A DNA stretch of 34,127 nucleotides from contig JAEDMP010000018.1 in NCBI GenBank assembly GCA_016302965.1, positions 1-34,127 of the forward strand. Direction: 5' to 3'. The DNA is from Bacteroidaceae bacterium (GTDB lineage Bacteria > Bacteroidota > Bacteroidia > Bacteroidales > Bacteroidaceae). The notes beneath the pieces were generated by a model. It ran no database searches, was not told the DNA's origin, and saw nothing but the letters and a program-made list of their open reading frames with translations. Positions 24,759-31,979 of the stretch are shown in pieces; position 1 is the stretch's first letter; each line of letters begins with the position of its first letter. A program made the translations under genes and the position numbers.

Positions 24759-26717
24759 CTATCCCCAAGCATCGTATCTGCCGTCATCATCCGGTTTATC
24801 GTTATCCGGCTTATCGTCATCTGGCGTATCATCTTGCGGTTCGGCATCGAAGATGGGGTCATAGTATTTCTCAATTTCTTCGGCAAAGTCGTTGAGTCGG
24901 TCTTGGGTGTGAGCCATGACGGTGGCATCGAGCAACTTGCGCGAGCCGAGACGTGCCCCTTGCAGCGCCAGCAGGTCATGGTCTTTCAGTTCGATATCCT
25001 TGTCATGATAGTAGACCATGTCGTAGAGTTTCTCGTAGGCACTGGGCAAATCCCAGATGGCAGCCTTGAAATACCACTTCCATGCCTTCTCCATATCCTT
25101 GGGTTGCAGACAGAAGCCATGGTAGTAGATGTCGCCCAAATATTCGGCAGCGATGCGTGAGCCTTGGCGATAGCACTCCTCCCACTCATGGATAATCTCC
25201 TGGGCCACCTCCTTGCTTTGTGCTTCGGCGGGCAGTTTGTCGAAATCGGTGGTGGTCTGAAGCGCCAAGAAGGCTCTGCTGTTCACATCCTGATGCTTCG
25301 CACCCTCGCGCAGCGTGGCGAGATAGGCGTCATGGTCGGCAAAGTTTCCCTGGTCATCAGCCTTTCCCTTCATGAAGGCCAACTCTGTCCAGGCAGCCGC
25401 CACCCCATGCAGGGTGGCATGGGAGCAGAAATTGTGTGCTTGCTCTTTTTGGCCGAGAGTGTCGAGGGCTATAGCCTTAAAGTAGAACCAAAGTCCTAAA
25501 TAATTAGTCTGGTAGGTCTCGCCGTGTATCCGTTCTTCCGCTTTTTGCAGGGCTTCCTTGGGATTGCTGTCCTTGATGGACGTGCCGAAAACCAGTTCCC
25601 TCAGTTGGAGAACAGCGGCATATTCGCTCCCCTCTTTCAGTGCTAAGGCGAGCATTTTGTCGGCTTTTTCATGGTCCACCATGCCCATATCACCATAGCG
25701 CCAGGCTTCAGCGGATGCAGCGATGGCATCGGGCAGTTTTTTTTTCATGGCCATGTCGAACAGGAAGAGGGAGGTGCTGACAGACTGAGGAGATGGTTTG
25801 GTGACAATGTGGTAGCGGCCAAGGGCAAAGAGGGCGCAGGCATCGTCGTGCTCGGCTGCACGAGTGATGCGTTGTATCGTCTCCTTGGAAAGTCTGAAGA
25901 TGGAGTCGCGTTGATAGAAGACGCGGAGGAAATAGATGCGCGCCTTCTCGGTCATGGGGCTGGAATCCAATGCCGTGGTTACGAGTTCGTCGTAGAGCCC
26001 TTCTTCCAGCAACATGCCGTAGTCGGCTTCGGCCAGATGGAGCGTGAAGGAGCGCCGTTCCTTGATACAGGTGCTGTCTCTCATCACATCGTAGTGGTAT
26101 TCTTCTTCTGCTGCCAAACGGAACAGGTGTCCGTAACGGTCGCAGAAAAGGAGGTGGCGGTCGTCGTAGACAGTGACAAAGGCCTTGCCGTTGAAGTCAT
26201 AGTTGCCGTTGGCATCTGCACTGCGGATGGTTTTCTTGAAGGTGCTCGGATGATGTCCCGGTAGGTTGTCGTAGTACTCGGTGGAGGTGTAGATGGTCTC
26301 TGCCCATTTCCAGGGTCGCTGTCGCAGGGGCGTGAGATCGACGGGCGAGATGAAAGCATCGTTTTCCCACAGCCCGTCCTGTTCCTTAACCCACTTCTCG
26401 TGTCTCACCATCCGTGTATCCACATGGCCCACCCGATCCACGTGGGTCACCCGGCCGCAACAGTCGAATTGGGCTGTGGCCATCACTTCCTCATAACTGC
26501 CGTTCACCCATACTTTTTCCAACTTCTCAGTTACCACATGGTGGATGATGAAGCCGCGTCCGTGACGCTTGCCTTTCCTGAACTCGCCGGCATAATAGTG
26601 GCTGTCATCCAAAAGGATAATGCCCAAACCATGGGGCAAGCTGTTGGTCTTGTCGATTTCGCCCTGGTAGGGTCTGCCATCGGGCAGGAGAGGCCATTCT
26701 TTGGGATATAGTATCAT
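24759..26717 (-). CDS. MORN and Sel1-like repeat protein with acidic tail
   Basis: The 652-residue product has no signal peptide or membrane segment and is probably cytoplasmic. Residues about 14-60 contain MORN-type repeats (PYQGEIDKTNSLPHGLGIIL, YYAGEFRKGKRHGRGF). Helical Sel1/TPR-like repeats appear at about 285-370 (ALFALGRYHI, AIAASAEAWRYGDMGM) and again at about 520-575 (AAEYLGDIYYHGFCL, KAWKWYFKAAIWDLPSAY). The last 24 residues are an Asp/Pro/Lys run (DDTPDDDKPDNDKPDDDGR) encoded by imperfect 15-bp repeats at about 24783-24827. Both repeat types mediate protein contacts, so a scaffold role is likely; no enzyme motif is seen. The gene has its own consensus promoter and lies downstream of the sigma-factor cluster on the same strand. 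Confidence 0.8.
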   Translation of the reverse strand: MILYPKEWPLLPDGRPYQGEIDKTNSLPHGLGIILLDDSHYYAGEFRKGKRHGRGFIIHHVVTEKLEKVWVNGSYEEVMATAQFDCCGRVTHVDRVGHVDTRMVRHEKWVKEQDGLWENDAFISPVDLTPLRQRPWKWAETIYTSTEYYDNLPGHHPSTFKKTIRSADANGNYDFNGKAFVTVYDDRHLLFCDRYGHLFRLAAEEEYHYDVMRDSTCIKERRSFTLHLAEADYGMLLEEGLYDELVTTALDSSPMTEKARIYFLRVFYQRDSIFRLSKETIQRITRAAEHDDACALFALGRYHIVTKPSPQSVSTSLFLFDMAMKKKLPDAIAASAEAWRYGDMGMVDHEKADKMLALALKEGSEYAAVLQLRELVFGTSIKDSNPKEALQKAEERIHGETYQTNYLGLWFYFKAIALDTLGQKEQAHNFCSHATLHGVAAAWTELAFMKGKADDQGNFADHDAYLATLREGAKHQDVNSRAFLALQTTTDFDKLPAEAQSKEVAQEIIHEWEECYRQGSRIAAEYLGDIYYHGFCLQPKDMEKAWKWYFKAAIWDLPSAYEKLYDMVYYHDKDIELKDHDLLALQGARLGSRKLLDATVMAHTQDRLNDFAEEIEKYYDPIFDAEPQDDTPDDDKPDNDKPDDDGRYDAWG

Positions 26718-26744
26718 ATAAGGTCATGTTAGGTTGTTCTTCTG

Positions 26745-26776
26745 CAAAAGTACAACAAATTCCCCATGTCACCAAA
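26745..26776 (-). promoter_or_regulatory. Consensus Bacteroidota promoter of the MORN/Sel1 gene
   Basis: On the minus strand TTTG (26776-26773), 20 nt and TACTTTTG (26752-26745) match the Bacteroidota -33/-7 consensus exactly. Transcription would start near 26738, about 20 nt before ATG 26717. It marks the MORN/Sel1 gene as a separate transcription unit. Confidence 0.8.
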
Positions 26777-26787
26777 TATTCCCGTCC

Positions 26788-27669
26788 CTATTTCAGCGCC
26801 ATCCTGGCCTCCTCCAGCATCCCCTTGATAAACGGGTCTTCGAATGAGTAGTTATTGATCAGTTCCGTGAGGGTCTTGTCGCAGGTGGCCCGTTCGTTGT
26901 TGCTGAGCAGTTGGTGATACTTCTTGCAGAGTTCGGTTATCTTCACCACGATGCCTGTGCGCAGCAGGATGTCATCGGCAGTGTTGGCAGCCACTAACGA
27001 GGCCCGAAGGGTGCCGAAGCGTTTCATGAAGTCGATGTCGTTTTCAATCTTCACTTCCAGGTTGTCCAGTCCGTTCACGACATATCTGTCATTGTACACC
27101 AACTGGTTGTCGTCGAAGGTAACGACGCGCTGATTGTTGATGCGGGTAGGGTCATCCCCATAGATGTGATAGCGCAGCAGCATGATTTTTTTGTCTTGTT
27201 CATACCAGGTGATGGCGTAGGCATGACGCTTGACGGAGTCGTTCTTGTCGTGGAACAAGGCCACAAGATAGTTATGGGTCGGGTCGGTGCCGAAGATCAC
27301 TCCGTATTTGTTTTGCGGACCATAGGGTATCGTAATGGGTGATCTGAATAGATTGACCGTGCCAGCCTGTTGCTGATAGGTATCTGACGACCCCGCCAGT
27401 TGCTGATAGAGATGGTAGGTCTCCTGCTCATTGGAGAAGATAGTCATGAATATCTTGTCAAGATTGCCGAATGCCCACTTTTCGATCGTCATCTCGTCGT
27501 AGTGGCAGAAGGTGGTCGGATGGGTGCTGTCATCCTCATAGCGGGTCTTCGACAGGATGCTCTTGTCTTTTCTTGCATCCAGTTCGTTGAAGAGTTGCTC
27601 TATTCCCGATTGTGCCGATGCCATGACGGTCGTAACCAGGGCAGTGATGAGCAGATACTGTCGTTTCAT
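26788..27669 (-). CDS. Secreted protein of unknown family in a sigma-factor cluster
   Basis: I do not recognise a family for this 293-residue protein. It begins with a signal peptide (MKRQYLLITALVTTVMASA) without a lipobox Cys, so it is probably periplasmic. The mature part starts SGIEQLFNELDARKDKS and is mixed alpha/beta with no metal or catalytic motif that stands out. Small secreted proteins beginning with 'IxxLFxxLxxxK' are often encoded next to ECF sigma/anti-sigma genes in Bacteroidota. Here it lies 56 bp downstream of the anti-sigma gene on the same strand and is probably the last gene of that operon. Sensing or envelope maintenance would be a guess. Confidence 0.7.
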   Translation of the reverse strand: MKRQYLLITALVTTVMASAQSGIEQLFNELDARKDKSILSKTRYEDDSTHPTTFCHYDEMTIEKWAFGNLDKIFMTIFSNEQETYHLYQQLAGSSDTYQQQAGTVNLFRSPITIPYGPQNKYGVIFGTDPTHNYLVALFHDKNDSVKRHAYAITWYEQDKKIMLLRYHIYGDDPTRINNQRVVTFDDNQLVYNDRYVVNGLDNLEVKIENDIDFMKRFGTLRASLVAANTADDILLRTGIVVKITELCKKYHQLLSNNERATCDKTLTELINNYSFEDPFIKGMLEEARMALK

Positions 27670-27725
27670 GATGTATGCTTTTTGATGGGTGGTACTTCTT
27701 GTGTTTTCTGCCTTTTGGGGTATGC

Positions 27726-28376
27726 TTAATAGGATTCTTCGTACTCAACGTCGCAGATTTCGTTGATTCTGAGTTCCTGATAAACGGTCATCGCCTCTAC
27801 CAGCCGTTCTGCCTCCTGCAGTGCGGTGGCCATGCTGTCTTCGCTGACACCTTGGGCCTCGGCTGCCTGAGCCAACAGGTGTTTGGGTGTGGTGGGGGTG
27901 TAGGGCAACTTGCGTTGCTTCTTCGTGTTGGCCTTGGGCAAGGGGGTGGGGGAAAGGTTTTCGTTGCCGCTTTTCTCAACCGTGTCCATGGGCAGGGGAA
28001 TGGTCTTGGTGGTATCTGCCGTAAGCGTTTCTGCCACTATCTGCCTGTTGTTGGCTGTCGGTGTTTGCTGTTCATCTGAAGGAAGAAGGGGCCAGACCAT
28101 CAGCACGAGGGATGCCACTGCGGCTGCCGCCGAAAGGATTATCCGGCGTTTCCAGTGATGAACCATCGGTGCGGTTGCTTCCTCCGTCTCGTCGAAACCC
28201 TCGTCAAACTGGCGGAACATCTCCAGGTAGGCGGCCCAGTCCTCCGGCGACATGGCTTCGGGTTTGTCATCATCCGTGGCATGACGGAAATGGTCGGCAA
28301 GCAGTGCCTCTTCCTCTACGGAGGTTTCCCCATCCATAAACCGGCTGAGCAGTCTCTCTATATCATCCTTTATCAT
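27726..28376 (-). CDS. Anti-sigma-factor-like single-pass membrane protein
   Basis: I chose ATG 28376 (MIKDDIERLLSRFMDGETS) because the longer frame back to 28607 only overlaps the sigma gene. The 216-residue product has a cytoplasmic N-terminus of about 75 residues with the 'LLxxFxxGETxxEExxLLxxxF' pattern common in Bacteroidota anti-sigma proteins. One membrane helix lies at about 79-98 (IILSAAAAVASLVLMVW). A Pro/Thr-rich periplasmic linker and a helical C-terminus (LLAQAAEAQGVSEDSMATAL) follow. No zinc-binding HxxxCxxC is present. Its start is 2 bp after the sigma-factor stop codon, indicating translational coupling; it would hold that sigma factor at the membrane until a signal arrives. 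This role is inferred from layout. Confidence 0.75.
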   Translation of the reverse strand: MIKDDIERLLSRFMDGETSVEEEALLADHFRHATDDDKPEAMSPEDWAAYLEMFRQFDEGFDETEEATAPMVHHWKRRIILSAAAAVASLVLMVWPLLPSDEQQTPTANNRQIVAETLTADTTKTIPLPMDTVEKSGNENLSPTPLPKANTKKQRKLPYTPTTPKHLLAQAAEAQGVSEDSMATALQEAERLVEAMTVYQELRINEICDVEYEESY

Positions 28377-28378
28377 GG

Positions 28379-28888
28379 TCAGTGTCTCTTTTTGATGTCG
28401 TTGAACAATTTTCTGCGGGCATTGGAGAGCATCACCTTGACGGATGCTTCGCCGATGCCTAATAGTCGGGCTATCTCCTCGTTGGTGCGGTGTTCCATCT
28501 GTCTCATCCTCAGCACCTGCAGTTCCCGGGGCGGCAGTTTCTCCATTTGCTGTACAAGCCAGGCCTCGTCTTCTTTCAGTTCCAGTTCCTGTGAAGGATT
28601 GGCCCATGCCCCTGCAGGCGCCTGTGCACCCTTGTCGGAGCTGTCGAAGAGGTGGAGGCTTTTCTTCTGCCTTCTGAGTTGGTCGATGGAAAGTCGGTGG
28701 GCAATGACGACGGCGAGTTTGAGGGCATGGTCACAGTCGTGGAGCTGGGCGTGCAACGTCCATAGGCGCAGCATGACATCCCCGGCGATATCCTCGGCAT
28801 CTTCGGCCTCAAACATCATCCGCCTGGTTATGCCGAGCGCCTTGGCTCTCAGTTCCATGGCAATGGTCTCAAACTCGCTTGGTGTCAT
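28379..28888 (-). CDS. ECF-type RNA polymerase sigma factor
   Basis: ATG 28888 gives 169 residues (MTPSEFETIAMELRAKAL), the usual ECF length. An open frame extends upstream to 29170 but only by reading through the neighbouring gene in a second frame. Sigma region 2 covers about 14-77 (AEDIAGDVMLRLWTLHAQL, AHRLSIDQLRRQK). Sigma region 4 covers about 112-168 (LPPRELQVLRMRQMEHRTNE, IARLLGIGEASVKVMLSNAR, RKLF). The linker contains a Lys/Ala/Gly-rich stretch. It directs RNA polymerase to a stress- or signal-specific promoter set. The gene is 17 bp downstream of the GIN-domain gene and 2 bp upstream of its presumed anti-sigma partner. Confidence 0.92.
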   Translation of the reverse strand: MTPSEFETIAMELRAKALGITRRMMFEAEDAEDIAGDVMLRLWTLHAQLHDCDHALKLAVVIAHRLSIDQLRRQKKSLHLFDSSDKGAQAPAGAWANPSQELELKEDEAWLVQQMEKLPPRELQVLRMRQMEHRTNEEIARLLGIGEASVKVMLSNARRKLFNDIKKRH

Positions 28889-28905
28889 CTTGTTATTGAG
28901 AGAGC

Positions 28906-29742
28906 TTATGGCCTGGGATTGATGTTGTTGATGGTTTTCGGAGTCTTGGCCGGTATGGGGTTCTTGCCCCGCTCCACGCAGTTGCCGCTTATCTGGAGGC
29001 CGCTCTTGATGATTTCGCCCGATCCGGTCACAGCACCACTGTAGTTGGTCACCATGCCCTTCAGTTCCATCTCGCCCGATCCCGCCACGGAACACTTCAG
29101 GTCCTGACAGGTGCTGAAGGCGGCATCGATGTCGCCCGAACCGGCTATCGAGAGAGAGGCAACCTGGCAAACTGCCTGGTCGATGTCCACTTCGCCCGAG
29201 CCGGCCACGCTCACCTTCAGATTCTTGGCTGTAGCCTGTTGCAGGCTGATGTCGCCCGAACCGGCTACGTTGAGACTGATGGCATGTCCGCTGACCTTCT
29301 TGAGTTCGATTTCGCCCGAACCGCTGATGTTGAGCAATAGGTTGTCCGTCTTGATGTCTGATGTGGCAACGAAGTCACCACTGCCCACGCAGTCCACCTT
29401 GGTCAGCCAGGGAGAACTGACCTTTACCACGACTTTATCGGTAAAGTTGCCGGAGTTGAAGATGACTCTTCCCATCGTTTTCTTCGGGTTCTCCACGGAG
29501 ATGTTCAGTTGTTTGTTCACCACCTCAATCTTCAACTTGTCCATATCCTTTGGCGAGGCGATGAGGGTACATTCGTGCGTGGAGCCTTGGGTGTAGATGA
29601 CATCAACACTGGCTGCCATGGCAATCTTGTCGAATGCGGTCACGGGAACCCTTTTCTGTACGGTCTCTTTTTTCTGGGTAGCCATCGCTCCCAGACAAAT
29701 CATGGCTATAGCCATCATCAACATTAGCTTTTTCATATTCAT
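28906..29742 (-). CDS. GIN-domain (DUF2807) secreted beta-helix protein
   Basis: The 278-residue product has a signal peptide (KLMLMMAIAMICLGAMA; start 29742 or the Met two codons on, MKKLML). The mature part opens with RVPVTAFDKIAMAASVDVIY, the typical start of head-GIN/DUF2807 proteins. Seven GSG-(D/E) turns follow (VGSGDF, SGSGEI, AGSGDI, AGSGEV, AGSGDI, AGSGEM, TGSGEI) spaced 19-21 residues apart, at about 29005-29386. That fits one turn per rung of a right-handed beta-helix. The C-terminus is a short Lys/Pro-rich tail. Function of the family is unknown; adhesion has been suggested by its name. As first gene of the operon with an ECF sigma factor, it could be the envelope component whose state is sensed. 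Confidence 0.88.
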   Translation of the reverse strand: MNMKKLMLMMAIAMICLGAMATQKKETVQKRVPVTAFDKIAMAASVDVIYTQGSTHECTLIASPKDMDKLKIEVVNKQLNISVENPKKTMGRVIFNSGNFTDKVVVKVSSPWLTKVDCVGSGDFVATSDIKTDNLLLNISGSGEIELKKVSGHAISLNVAGSGDISLQQATAKNLKVSVAGSGEVDIDQAVCQVASLSIAGSGDIDAAFSTCQDLKCSVAGSGEMELKGMVTNYSGAVTGSGEIIKSGLQISGNCVERGKNPIPAKTPKTINNINPRP

Positions 29743-29784
29743 CCGTTATTTTGTTGTTCTTTATCTATAAAACGAATGAAAAGG

Positions 29785-29794
29785 CAAAAGTTAA
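29785..29794 (-). promoter_or_regulatory. Possible -7 box for the GIN/sigma-factor operon
   Basis: On the minus strand TTAACTTTTG lies about 42 nt before ATG 29742 and differs from TAnnTTTG by one inserted base. No TTTG is found 19-21 nt upstream, so the operon may instead depend on its own ECF sigma factor, whose promoter I cannot recognise. Confidence 0.3.
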
Positions 29795-29969
29795 TGCCCA
29801 AGTCCCGGTTTTTTTTTCTCCTGTGTCTGCCAGTTGTCCATCTTCTATGTCTGAAGATACGAATACCTATATATAATCAGAACGGATGCCCATTCAGAAA
29901 GAACAAGGCATGGTCTGCCGGATTTCTTGATGCAGCCTGTTCCAATTTGGCAAGAACAGGCATTCGTTT

Positions 29970-30052
29970 TACGTTCACCACTGCGGAACGTACATTCCGC
30001 AGTGGTGAACGTACGTTCCGCAGTGGTGAATATACGTTCCGCAGTGCGGAAC
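29970..30052. repeat. Intergenic palindromic repeat cluster
   Basis: A perfect inverted repeat with 19-bp arms (29970-29988 and 29995-30013) surrounds a 6-nt loop; its core arm is TTCACCACTGCGGAA. The right arm then recurs as a direct repeat of about 21 bp: TTCCGCAGTGGTGAA at 29995 and again at 30016, and TTCCGCAGTGCGGAA at 30037. The last unit is itself a palindrome, GTTCCGCA-G-TGCGGAAC (30036-30052). It could be a REP/BIME-like element, a multi-site operator, or an RNA structure. No T-run follows, so it is not a standard terminator. Confidence 0.85.
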
Positions 30053-30157
30053 ATAAACCGGAAGCGGTATTCAGACTTATTCAGAATGCCTGGTATGAAC
30101 ACTTCTGCTCTCTTATTTTGATACAATCCTGTAGCTATTTATATATTGGACGGCCTT

Positions 30158-30192
30158 TTTGCCTCATAATTGAAAGATTATGCCTACCTTTG
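30158..30192 (+). promoter_or_regulatory. Promoter of the GH29 fucosidase gene
   Basis: TACCTTTG at 30185-30192 is an exact TAnnTTTG -7 box about 20 nt before ATG 30213. A TTTG stands at 30158-30161, 23 nt upstream, slightly wider than the usual 19-21. The leader would be only about 14 nt. Confidence 0.65.
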
Positions 30193-30212
30193 CAGTAAAT
30201 TAGTCAGACATC

Positions 30213-31829
30213 ATGAAAACAATCACGACATTACTGTTTACATTGGCCTGCTCCATCACGATGCAGGCCCAGGACTACCGGGTGCCAGTCACCCATGAGA
30301 ACGAGCAGATGGCTGAGGGACTCTATCAGCCGCAGTGGGAATCGCTGAAGAAGCACAAAACGCCCGAATGGTTTCGCGATGCGAAGTTCGGCATCTGGGC
30401 GCACTGGGGACCCCAGTGTGTGGAAGGCTCGGGCGACTGGATGGCCCGCGAGATGTATATCGAAGGCTCACACGCCTATCGGCATCATCTGAAGAACTAT
30501 GGCCATCCGTCGGAGGTGGGCTTCAAGGATATCCTGCCCCTGTTCAAGGCAGAGAAATGGGATCCCGACAAACTCGTCGAGCGATACAAACGCCTCGGGG
30601 CGCAGTATTTCTTTGTGCTCGGCAACCATCATGACAACTTCGACCTTTGGGATTCCAAATACCAGCAGTGGAACGCGGTGAACATCGGACCGGAGCGCGA
30701 CCTCATAGAGGGGTGGGCCAAGGCTGCCAAGAAGCACGGTTTGCCACTCGGCATCTCCTTTCATGCCGACCACGCCTGGACCTGGTATGAACCCGCACAG
30801 CGATATGATGTCAACGGACCGAAAGCAGGCATCTCCTATGACGGCAAACTCACCAAGGCCGACGGCAAAGGCAAGTGGTGGGAAGGCTATGACCCGCAGG
30901 ACCTCTATGCCCAGAACCATCCGATGAGCGAGCGCTCATGGGCCAACAACACGATTCACGGCCAGTGGGCATGGGGCAATGGTGCCACGCTGCCATCGAA
31001 AGAGTTTGTCACCAACTTCTACGACCGAACCCTCGATGCCATCAACCGCTACCAGCCCGACCTGATTTACTTTGACGTGACCGTTGTGCCATTCTACGAT
31101 ATCAGTGACTGCGGACTGAAGATTGCCTCCCATTTCTACAACAAGAATCCGCGTGCCGTCATGTTCGGCAAGATTCTCGATGAGCAACAGCGCAAGGCAC
31201 TCACCTGGGATGTGGAGCGGGGTGCCCCCAACGAGATTGTGGATGAACCTTGGCAGACGTGCAACTGCATCGGAGGATGGCACTACAACACCGGCATCTA
31301 TGAGCGCGGAAGATATAAGAAGGCTGCCGACGTAATCAAGCAGCTGGTGGATATCGTGAGCAAGAACGGCAACCTGCTGCTCAGCGTGCCACTGCGTGCC
31401 GACGGCACCTACGACGAGAAAGAGGCAGAGATCCTGGATGGTATCGAGGCCTGGATGAACGTCAATAAGGAGAGTATCTTCGGCACACGCCCGTGGGTGA
31501 AATTCGGTGAGGGACCCGTGGCCGAGAAGGACATCAAGATGAATGCCCAGGGTTTCAACGACGGGCAATATACCGGTATGACCGCTGCCGACATCCGCTT
31601 CAACCAGACGAAGAAGCATCTCTATGTCACGCCGATGGGATGGCCTGAGGATGGAAAAGTCATCGTCAAGTCGCTCGCCAAGGGCAATCCCTATTTCCGC
31701 AAGTCCATTACCAAGGTGGAACTCCTTGGCTATGGCAAACTGAAGGCGAGACAGACACCAGAAGGGCTTGAGGTGCAGTTGCCGGAACCAACCAATGCCA
31801 TCGCACCGGTTTTGAAGGTGGCGAAGTAA
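30213..31829 (+). CDS. GH29 family alpha-L-fucosidase, periplasmic
   Basis: The 538-residue product would hydrolyse alpha-L-fucosides with retention of configuration. A signal peptide (LLFTLACSITMQAQ) has a Cys, but the usual lipobox spacing is not convincing, so periplasmic export is preferred. GH29 hallmarks in order are WFRDAKFGIWAHWGPQ, QYFFVLGNHHDNFDLWDS, GLPLGISFHADHAW, and DLIYFDVTVVPF, in which Asp288 is the expected nucleophile. SKNGNLLLSVPLRADG then closes the barrel as in other members. The acid/base is not conserved by motif and I cannot assign it. A C-terminal beta-sandwich of about 100 residues completes the protein. It has its own promoter and lies 5.5 kb past GH95, beyond the sigma-factor block. 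Confidence 0.92.
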   Translation: MKTITTLLFTLACSITMQAQDYRVPVTHENEQMAEGLYQPQWESLKKHKTPEWFRDAKFGIWAHWGPQCVEGSGDWMAREMYIEGSHAYRHHLKNYGHPSEVGFKDILPLFKAEKWDPDKLVERYKRLGAQYFFVLGNHHDNFDLWDSKYQQWNAVNIGPERDLIEGWAKAAKKHGLPLGISFHADHAWTWYEPAQRYDVNGPKAGISYDGKLTKADGKGKWWEGYDPQDLYAQNHPMSERSWANNTIHGQWAWGNGATLPSKEFVTNFYDRTLDAINRYQPDLIYFDVTVVPFYDISDCGLKIASHFYNKNPRAVMFGKILDEQQRKALTWDVERGAPNEIVDEPWQTCNCIGGWHYNTGIYERGRYKKAADVIKQLVDIVSKNGNLLLSVPLRADGTYDEKEAEILDGIEAWMNVNKESIFGTRPWVKFGEGPVAEKDIKMNAQGFNDGQYTGMTAADIRFNQTKKHLYVTPMGWPEDGKVIVKSLAKGNPYFRKSITKVELLGYGKLKARQTPEGLEVQLPEPTNAIAPVLKVAK

Positions 31830-31907
31830 GTCCTCCATCATCCATAAATATCATTTAAAATCAATTTTGCATTATGAGTAAGGTTGGCAGCAACTGATCA
31901 TTACTGA

Positions 31908-31954
31908 AAACGTCGTTCACCTGAAGGCTTGGAGCCGTAAGGTGAACGACGTTT
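31908..31954. terminator. Bidirectional terminator between GH29 and the FN3 gene
   Basis: AAACGTCGTTCACCT (31908-31922) pairs perfectly with AGGTGAACGACGTTT (31940-31954), giving a 15-bp stem with a 17-nt loop. A-tract and T-tract sit at its two ends (AAAACG.../...CGTTTG). It lies between two convergent genes, 78 bp after the GH29 stop and 26 bp from the FN3 stop, and can serve both. Confidence 0.85.
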
Positions 31955-31979
31955 GTATAGGTGTAGGGTATGTGATGGC

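Larger units (their letters stand above)
29743..30212. other. 470-bp divergent intergenic region
   Basis: This region separates the minus-strand GIN/sigma operon from the plus-strand GH29 gene. It holds a possible -7 box for the former (29785-29794), a palindromic repeat cluster (29970-30052) and the GH29 promoter (30158-30192). Its base composition is more AT-rich outside the repeats than the coding DNA around it. Open frames through it are explained by the repeats, and I see no real gene. Confidence 0.7.

Noticed and set aside
28377..28607. Upstream extension of the anti-sigma frame to 28607
   Set aside because: The added 77 residues lie wholly inside the sigma-factor gene in another frame and lack anti-sigma character; ATG 28376 starts a typical N-terminus.
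28889..29170. Upstream extension of the sigma-factor frame to 29170
   Set aside because: It overlaps the GIN gene, adds Gly/Arg-rich non-sigma sequence, and ATG 28888 gives the normal ECF length.
29970..30052. Possible CRISPR array
   Set aside because: Units are adjacent with no unique spacers of uniform length, one unit is inverted, and there are no cas genes nearby.
29776..30198. 140-codon plus-strand frame with repeated RTFRSGE units, and a similar minus-strand frame at 29845-30126
   Set aside because: The repeat peptide is a translation of the palindromic DNA repeat, occurs on both strands, and the frame overlaps the GH29 promoter.
31861..31907. Possible small RNA starting at an ATTTTGC box before the 31908-31954 hairpin
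   Set aside because: The box lacks the TA of the -7 consensus and no -33 element is present; the hairpin is adequately explained as a convergent terminator.
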